Positions 57,220 through 64,000 of a stretch of 64,000 nucleotides of DNA are shown here, one piece after another. Location: the NCBI RefSeq assembly GCF_014839805.1, contig NC_051129.1, forward strand, positions 1,426,001-1,490,000, in the 5' to 3' direction. The notes below the pieces were generated by a model. The model saw only the letters and a list, made by a program, of their open reading frames with translations, had not been told where the DNA came from and did no database searches. The translations under genes and the position numbers were made by a program. Source of the stretch: Manduca sexta. Lineage: Eukaryota > Arthropoda > Insecta > Lepidoptera > Sphingidae. How positions within the stretch are numbered: position 1 is the stretch's first letter; the number at the start of each line of letters is the position of its first letter.

Positions 57220-57879
57220 TTAGTTCATAATCCTCATTCCATCTCCTTTCAAATCTATAAGGGGCAAACCGTTTTTATGGACAATTTTCTCGATACTCTC
57301 CCTCGGGAGGAACGGCGGATTCACAATATCATCACTTATCGGAACGTATATATTAAATCCCAACGCTTTAGGTTTTTCTGAATCACGTTTACCATCTTGA
57401 TTTTTTCTTAAACTTGATAGAATTCCTAATAAAAACGCACCAGTATTGATTTCACTGATTTCGTTTTGCGATACATCAGCTTCATTGCTTGCAAGGCCTT
57501 TGTAAAGGTTTAATTCGTTCAATTTGTTTTTAGATAGTTGCATTTCATTTATATCTTCGGGTTGTATTACAATGATTTGTATGTTGTTTGCTGTTTCACT
57601 CAACCTGGCAATTTCTGAATGTTTAGGTGCGTTTATAATTTGATTGTCACCTACGCCGTCCTCTATTTGTTCTCTGGAATCAGCATTTCTGCCTTCATCA
57701 CCTATGAAATCGGCGCTTCGTGAGAAATCATCTCTGATACCTTTATATACACGTCCATATTTCGATGGTTCAAAATTCGGCGCTCCGTTAGCGGGAAAAT
57801 TTAGATTTTTTAAATAAATTATTTCGGAACGCCCGCATCGAAACAAATACAAACTTAAAACAAATGCAATTAATTGCAT
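57220..57879 (-). CDS. Secreted protein, complete single exon, family unknown
   Basis: A 219-residue frame from ATG (57879) to TGA or equivalent stop at 57220. The first 18 residues, MQLIAFVLSLYLFRCGRS, form a typical signal peptide, so the mature protein is probably exported. After it come YLKNLNFPANGAPNFEPSKY, an acidic polar middle (DFIGDEGRNADSREQIEDGV), a block of NNIQIIVIQPEDINEMQL, a short hydrophobic run (NTGAFLLGILSSL) and a C-terminal part (GFNIYVPISDDIVNPPFLPR) ending GDGMRIMN. Apart from the Cys inside the signal peptide there is no cysteine, so no disulfides are possible, which is unusual among small secreted insect proteins. AATAAA lies 70 bases downstream and an initiator TCAGTC about 33 bases upstream of the ATG. 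It stands alone, with no neighbouring gene within 20 kb on either side. A cuticle, silk, egg-shell or seminal role is possible but nothing in the sequence decides it. Confidence 0.8.
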   Translation of the reverse strand: MQLIAFVLSLYLFRCGRSEIIYLKNLNFPANGAPNFEPSKYGRVYKGIRDDFSRSADFIGDEGRNADSREQIEDGVGDNQIINAPKHSEIARLSETANNIQIIVIQPEDINEMQLSKNKLNELNLYKGLASNEADVSQNEISEINTGAFLLGILSSLRKNQDGKRDSEKPKALGFNIYVPISDDIVNPPFLPRESIEKIVHKNGLPLIDLKGDGMRIMN

Positions 57880-57909
57880 ATTTACAATACTCTGTGAGCG
57901 GTTTGTGAA

Positions 57910-57915
57910 GACTGA
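57910..57915 (-). promoter_or_regulatory. Initiator TCAGTC of the secreted-protein gene
   Basis: TCAGTC on the minus strand matches the arthropod initiator TCAGTY and would give a 5' UTR of about 33 bases. No TATA box is seen about 30 bases further upstream. Confidence 0.45.
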
Positions 57916-59605
57916 AATCGAAACGTATTTCTCGTCAAAGCGCGTAACATAGCGTGAAATCGTTTAAATTAAAAATGCCAATTTTAATGCCGTCGCTCAA
58001 TTCGTTGTTAGTGTTGAACTTACGGTAATTATAGAGAAATTAAAATGAAAACAGAATATAATTTTAACGACTTATCGGCAGAGTGGAAGCAAACAGTAAT
58101 TAGTGTTGCATGTAACATTAATTATTGGGTATAATTATTTCTGCGAATGGCTTTAAAACAAACAATAATAAAATAATGTTTTTACGCTGGTCTTTCATTG
58201 AGTTCTGATATGAAGTTAAATGCAGACTAAAATATTGATAAATTCAAATTTAAAAAAATCGAATTTTTACTTCAAATTAAACTCTTTTGCAAAAGGTACT
58301 ACATTCATAGTTCTATGCTCCTAACTTGCAAACTTACGTTTTATGTAAATGGGTGCTTCAGGTACTGTTAGGTATAAAGTAAGAACGTGACTAGAGGGTT
58401 ATGGGTTTGCAGGTTAGAAGGAGACTTATTTATTCTGTGGCCTTATTATAGACTCACACGTCTAGATGACTTTACTGTATTGTGCTTGGGCAAAATACCA
58501 AACGCATGTGAAGTTCAAAATCATCGAAGTAACAGGTTTGAAAAACTTAGTTCGCTACCACAAGGCTTCTTAAAGTTATTTTCTTTGGTTTCACTGTTTT
58601 GACTACTTTTTGTTCGCGTCTTTACCTACTTTTAATATAAAACATATCTTGTAGTAGGATAATATTATAATGTATATTAGTGAAATAATTATCAGAATTA
58701 GTTTCAATTTTTTTTTCCAAAGTGTATCTATTTAATCTTTATTATTTTATAAGATAAAAATGCCATTTGGGAATTAAAAGCTAAACGCTCAAATGAATCA
58801 TTTATTATTCTGTATTAATATTATTATCTAAATTCGCCACAAATCTATCAATTTTCTAAGCATTAGTTCAATAACATTCAGACTAAACCGTATTAGTTTA
58901 ATCCCTTTAACCTTAGCGATTATCCAAGATCGAAATTCGCTTGAACACATTTTAATAACTTAAAGAAAACTTAAGATTGCTTCGACATCGCCTTACCTTG
59001 ATAATGGCAGATCGATTCAACACAAATTACATTTAGCTTCTTTTTGAACTTAATTAAAGTAAGCTAATTAATTAGAAAGCTGAGTTCTCTAGAATATTCT
59101 GAGCGTCAGGTTGTTGACTCTACGCCCCTTTGGGACGCTACAACTGGTCCCATTTCAACAAATGTTTATTCAATTTTATTTATGTTACAAATTAGAAGCA
59201 TAGATTATGATTTTATACAACTTGACAGGATGAGCATATCGCTCGATAGATGGTAAACCAAATGATTATTCTAGATAGAAAGAATAATGTATTGTCGCGG
59301 TACACGTGATGTAAACATATGTATATATATATATATATATACATAACAACAACAAAAAAAATATATAAGTAGTGAATTTCTATGTCTGAACTACAACTAG
59401 GTGGCCATCTCAGTATAAACTGTGTTATGACAAACAGACACAGCACTGGTTTCATTAGCCACCTAATGTACTTACATACGTACGCCAAATCAGCCATAAA
59501 CATAATATTATAATGTAAAACCTGATGCGCATCTACAGCAAGGGTACGACGTCTAGAAATGCGACCCAGAGTTTCCAGTTAACAATCATTGGATGGGACT
59601 ATACT
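57916..59605. other. Non-coding stretch
   Basis: Upstream region of the secreted-protein gene. Contains a (ta)n run at about 59320-59341. No other exon supported. Confidence 0.45.
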
Positions 59606-59607
59606 GG

Positions 59608-59964
59608 GGCCTTATTCTCTATCCCGCACGTTATTTTAACGGTGCGTAACAAACACGTAACACAACACATCATGTTTAGGGCCCTTATTCTGTATGATAG
59701 TGTAAACGCGTAACGCGGCCGTGTCATGTTATCTTCGAGAAATGTGTGTGGAATGGTATTCTGTAAGCCAAATTTCTATAGTCCTAAACATGATGCGTTG
59801 TGTTACGTGCTTGTTACACACTGTCAAAATAACGTGCGGGATAGAGAATAAGGCCCTAGGACTATAGAAATTTGGCTTACAGAATACCATTCCACGCACA
59901 TTTCTCGAAGATAACATGACACGGCCGCGTTACGCGTTTACACTATCATACAGAATAAGGGCCC
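59608..59964. mobile_element. Interlocked inverted repeats (B-A-B'-A')
   Basis: Arm B (59608-59680) is complementary to B' (59783-59857), and arm A (59679-59784) to A' (59858-59964). A is 106 bp and nearly perfect; B is about 73 bp with several mismatches. The arms alternate rather than nest. Both A and B start with ggccttattct or gggcccttattctg, so they share a terminal motif of a TIR-transposon type. No coding sequence is inside. Confidence 0.85.
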
Positions 59965-60129
59965 TGCGCTTATTATCTTTAGCTATGGTGTTAAAACACG
60001 TCGAAGGCAAGAGATAGCTTTTTAACGGTAAGACGATTATCACTGCACGTAGTTTTTAAAAATCATAATTGTATTCATTTTGCTGTATGTGGTATATAAA
60101 GTGTTTTCATTTCATTCTAATTATCTGTT

Positions 60130-60212
60130 ATTACACTGGGTATAAATCACTTGAACTGGAACACTACTGTTGCTTAGCGATAGATATAGACAATGTGGTA
60201 GTATCTTTCTAA
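60130..60212 (+). repeat. Repeat B, short decayed fragment
   Basis: ttacactgggtataaatcac and gttgcttagcgatagatatagac follow the order of the family. Confidence 0.4.
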
Positions 60213-61082
60213 AACTGTTTGAAATGAGACTCCCGCTTATTAATCATAACTCATAACTAATGATTATAAACATGTTTGTTTTTATTTTGTATTCAATAGG
60301 TTATACCGACAAATCCGAGAATTGAATCGCGTGACTTTCTGAGCTACGTTGTAATAACTTGAATATTGTAGAGTTATATTTCCTCGTACTTTCTGACACC
60401 CTGGTACCGGGAATTTGCTATAATTTTTTATTACTAAATAATGGGACGAACATCATTTATGATTCGATAATCAAAGTGTTTTTAATGGACAAACATGGCA
60501 TTTACCATCAAGTATGGTTCGTGTAAAAGAAACCTGAAAATACTTAGGATATTTCAAAGAATGCCTATACTGGATTTATAGATTATCGCTTGTTGAAGAA
60601 AATTATTTTGAGGAAACCTACATCCCTATGAACTCTCCATACAATTTTAAAGATATATGAAATCTGCCAACCCGCAGTGAGTCAGCATTGTGGATTAAAA
60701 CAAACCTTCTCAAAAGGGGATGAGGATTATTTATATATTTGTAATAAGGTACACTAATAGCACTACATATAAGATCATTCAATATAAAAAAGCAATAAGG
60801 TACAGCATCTGATATGTATGCTACTAATAAACACAGCATTTACTAACATATTGAATTAAAATCTAAAAACACAGCAACTATTATACAACATTTGTCGATG
60901 TTTTGCACAAATATTAAAGCAAATAGTAACAACACTAATGAATGATTTACTGCCTATATTATTATGCAAAACGTAATAAAACATAGTTCTTTTAAACGAC
61001 CTGATTCCAATTTATCAAGTTAGGTAAGAAATTAGTGTAAATGCGTAAGTATATGGAGCTGTTTGGAGATTTTACAAAAGGC
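60213..61082. other. Non-coding stretch
   Basis: AT-rich; nothing recognised. Confidence 0.4.
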
Positions 61083-61245
61083 TACAAGTAAACGCACAAA
61101 CTACTAAACGGTTTTTGATAAAATTTAGCACACAGATAGACTATCCCAGATGGACTTTAATAAACTTCCAGTTTAAGTACCCAGTGCAACTTTTATTCTG
61201 GAAAAAATTGAAACAAGCAGTGCCACGGGCATGAGTTAGTCATAC
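61083..61245 (-). repeat. Repeat D-associated fragment
   Basis: aaactactaaacggtttttg... gtgccacgggcatgagttagt; decayed copy. Confidence 0.45.
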
Positions 61246-61453
61246 ATTAACATACAATAGTGTTTGTACTTAATTAAATCAACTCATTAACAAGTTTCAC
61301 AGTTACTTTAATATGTAAAGCTTTGCGAAGTATCTGCTTAATATTAATAGTATGTTTCAAGTTATCATAATTGCTAATAAGTATTATTTAATAAAAAATA
61401 TGACGCCTCTTAGGGGTAGGCAGATGTGAGCATTGTGAACTATAATAAACAGA

Positions 61454-61804
61454 GGGTCTACTTCGAAAAACGAAATCCGTAGTTTCGGATGACGGATCGC
61501 ACATTTTGGTACTACGAAGTGCTACGGATCCGATGACGGATTCGACGACGGATCCGATCGGTTCATCGCAATATTTAAGACATGGAATTTGTAAGAACTT
61601 ATACCAGCCCTTTTTAAAACCATCTGCGAGAATGAAGTTCCACTGCTTTCTCCAAAAAAAATATACGAAATATTGATCCTACCACTAAGGTAAGCTACAG
61701 AACTGTGACGGATCCAAAGTAATTTGGTAGTAGAGTTAAATCCGAAGTTCGTCGTTTCTTCGTTTCGGACTGACGTTTCGACGTTCGTTTTTCGGAGTAG
61801 ACCC
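61454..61804 (-). mobile_element. Non-autonomous TIR element of about 351 bp, copy 2
   Basis: gggtctacttcgaaaaacga at the left and ttcgtttttcggagtagacc at the right form terminal inverted repeats of about 22 bp. The interior (gtagcacttcgtagtacc complement, gatccgatcggttcatcgca) matches 11871-12216 in reverse. No coding capacity. The right end abuts an agtgcgagtcggactcgcgc palindrome at about 61815-61836. Confidence 0.75.
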
Positions 61805-61805
61805 T

Positions 61806-61860
61806 CAGTGCCCAAGTGCGAGTCGGACTCGCGCACTGAGGGTTCCGTACAAACCTGTAA
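61806..61860 (+). repeat. Palindrome and 'agggttccgtac' fragment
   Basis: gtgcgagtcggactcgcgcac followed by tgagggttccgtacaaacctg, the junction form often seen at copies of the 28552-type repeat. Confidence 0.55.
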
Positions 61861-62042
61861 GTATATAAGTAAAGGTTCACCCGTCACGACAATCGAGTCA
61901 TAGTTATGGTATTTTTATTGCAAAATAAAATCCGTAACATTACAATATGGAAAGCTGGAGGAGCATAAATTAATAACAAAGGTAAAAAAAATTGTGCCGT
62001 TCTTAAACATGCATTAGAAAAAATATTTTTATAATATTAACA

Positions 62043-62340
62043 TGACTAGCTTTTGCTCACGGCTTCGACCGTGTTGTCGGGTCGTGACGTTTAAAACAAG
62101 TAACCTTTGTACTTTCTTGCATTAAAATATTTATCTGTACTAAATCGTAATAAAATCTTATATATCTTTTAGAATATATAAAAGTGTTAGTCCAACTAAT
62201 ATAAATGCGAAAGTTTGTGAGGATGGATGTATGTTCGTTCCTCTTTCACGAAAAAACTACTGAACGGATTTGAATGAAACTTTATAGTAATACTGATTAT
62301 ACATCAGAATAATACATAGGCTACAATTTATAATGATTTT
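62043..62340. repeat. Repeat D fragments
   Basis: A short head, agcttttgctcacggcttcg, at 62046, then at 62185-62290 the associated segment (tataaatgcgaaagtttgtg, ctactgaacggatttgaatg). Confidence 0.5.
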
Positions 62341-63030
62341 GTGTAATTTGGTCATAATATATCGATACATATCAAGTAAGTCGAAAAAAAATATCTCGGA
62401 AAACTATTTGTTCAAAATCTGAACTAAAATGGCAAACCAAAACGTCACTGTTATAACCTATTTATTCACTTGAACAACAAATAATTTTATTTATTTGACT
62501 AATATTTTTTATTCAAATCCAAGTTTACATTTGACTCGAGTTCTTATATCATGAGCGCCACTCCTTACACAACAACAAGCTGTAAATATTGACCATACTA
62601 AAATCAGTTTGAATGGATATCACTTCAAATCAGTTGAACACAGTGAATGTTCGGAACGCCAAATCTAGTACGTAGTACCTATGTCGATGCTTGATAGGCA
62701 AAAAATCATAACTATTTTCATATATTTGGATGATATCCCCAAAACCTTTGCCTAAACAAGTTTCCATTAACCGTGTCAGCGAAAAATGTAATTTCATATT
62801 TACGAATGGCAGACAATAAAGCCATGTCAGTGGGTCGGCTGACGTTTTGTTATTACAATTTTTGTGGACCTATAAAATCTTGTTACCTGCTTCGAGCCGT
62901 TGGAGGTTAATTAAAAATAAACAATATGGAAAAATGTATTACTCTGGTAGGGTTCAAAGACCTAATTATATACCTTGCGCTTAGTTAAGCAAGTTTTGAC
63001 AGCAATATATAGGTATATATTGCCTACTAA
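62341..63030. other. Non-coding stretch
   Basis: No exon or repeat recognised. Confidence 0.4.
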
Positions 63031-63314
63031 CTGACCCGACAGACGTTGACCCGTCTTAACTATGAATTTGCAGCGCGCATTCTGTCAATCGCAGACAGTT
63101 ATTTCAAACAATTGACAGTTATATAAAATTAATATTTTCGTTAAGTTTTCTTAAATTTTTTAATTCTTAATTTTTTATATATTGAATTTTTTCTGTCATA
63201 AGAACCTCTTGACAATAACAAACATTACAACAACAAAAAATACTGAAATCGGTCCAGCCGTTCACGCGTGATGGCGTGACCAAGAGAAATAGGGATTAAT
63301 TTTATATATATAGA
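63031..63314 (+). repeat. Interspersed repeat G, copy 2
   Basis: ctgacccgacagacgttgac through gaaatcggtccagccgttca to the tatatatagat tail. Very close to 5451-5732. Confidence 0.75.
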
Positions 63315-63356
63315 TATATTGCTGTTAGAACGTTACGTATATATGTATATACATAT

Positions 63357-63530
63357 TATTATCGGTCCCCGGAGACCTGCGAATGGGATACTGGAATTCC
63401 CCAGCTTAGCGACTGCAGGGCCCTGGAGGACAGTTGGGAGGGGATATCGGGGGAAGGGAAGCGTGAATGAAGGAAAATGAACCTTCTTACGATGGGCAGA
63501 GGGGAGAAGGCCAGGAAATGTTTGCAAGCC
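63357..63530 (-). repeat. Repeat H, single unit
   Basis: gaatgggatactggaattcc, ttgggaggggatatcggggg and aggccaggaaatgtttgca match 56120-56260. The GC-rich sequence to about 63670 may continue the element. Confidence 0.6.
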
Positions 63531-64000
63531 CTCATAGGCTTCAATGTGTAGTTACAGCTGTAAGGTATACACACTGGACTGTGTGTCTGGGCCGCGGCAA
63601 ATGTCCCCCCGTACTTGGGTGTGCATTCAGTGTGAAGTCCAAGCGCACAAGAAATGCTTCAGGGAGACAGCAATATATTGCGCATGAACTTCCAGATACG
63701 TTTATACTAGCGGCAATGGTACAATAGTTCTATACACGTTTGATTCGCCTTAAGTTCTGGAAGCTTCGAAAAATGTAGAATACAGCTTGCAGTGATTATT
63801 TACATGATAAAAATTGCTCGCGGAAATCAATTTCTGCATGTTTCTTATTAATCTGAACCTCGTTTAATATTTTAATAAGTGATGCTCTCGGCTTCGCATG
63901 TGTGAAAAGCCTTTCTCACTACAAACACCTCAATGTACGTCACCAGCGACATCTATTGAAATAATCAGATTTAATCCATTATTTCCCATTTTAGCAAATT
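63531..64000. other. Non-coding end of the window
   Basis: 63590-63620 is GC-rich (gggccgcggcaaatgtcccc). A repeat D trace (gatgctctcggcttcgcatg) lies at about 63881. No gene called. Confidence 0.4.

Noticed and set aside
59314..59341. (TA)n run as a promoter or origin
   Set aside because: A simple microsatellite with nothing around it to support a function.
61522..61887. 121-residue minus-strand frame
   Set aside because: Inside the non-autonomous TIR element and the following palindrome.

Overview
The window reads as nuclear DNA of a lepidopteran (moth or butterfly). It is AT-rich and gene-poor, the coding parts are split by short GT-AG introns, and most of the recognisable sequence is interspersed repeats of types common in Lepidoptera. 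These include tRNA-derived SINEs with readable A and B boxes, 3' ends of RTE-type LINEs, small terminal-inverted-repeat (TIR) elements, and the abundant repeat that carries the 'gcggcttcgcccgcg' motif. No prokaryotic operons, rRNA genes, CRISPR arrays or complete viral elements were seen.

Seven pieces of coding sequence can be supported. (1) A terminal exon on the + strand at 3497-3676. (2) An internal exon on the - strand at 7943-8357. (3) A THAP-type first exon on the + strand at 14237-14307. (4) A two-exon sugar-transporter-like MFS gene on the + strand at 20784-22500, whose splice junction can be placed to the base. (5) An uncharacterised + strand CDS ending at 24241. (6) A possible cysteine-rich terminal exon on the + strand at 35961-36155. 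(7) A complete single-exon secreted protein on the - strand at 57220-57879. Items 1, 2, 3 and 6 are parts of genes whose other exons were not found.

Layout. 0-14 kb: repeats with two orphan exons. 14-20 kb: THAP exon followed by a long repeat-bearing stretch. 20-24.3 kb: the densest gene area, with the transporter and the unknown CDS in the same direction about 0.95 kb apart. 24-57 kb: largely non-coding, with nested SINEs, a hAT-like MITE with target-site duplication, a TIR element at 47.8-48.2 kb, and an exact 5 x 123-bp tandem array at 55.3-55.9 kb. 57-64 kb: the secreted-protein gene, an interlocked inverted-repeat structure at 59.6-60.0 kb, and a second copy of the TIR element also present at 11.9 kb.

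Nothing in the window shows the genes acting together as one system. The most unusual items are the divergent transporter that lacks two sugar-binding signatures, the unknown CDS beside it, the interlocked inverted repeats and the 123-bp array. Repeat family names below are descriptive unless a known class is stated. No database search was possible.
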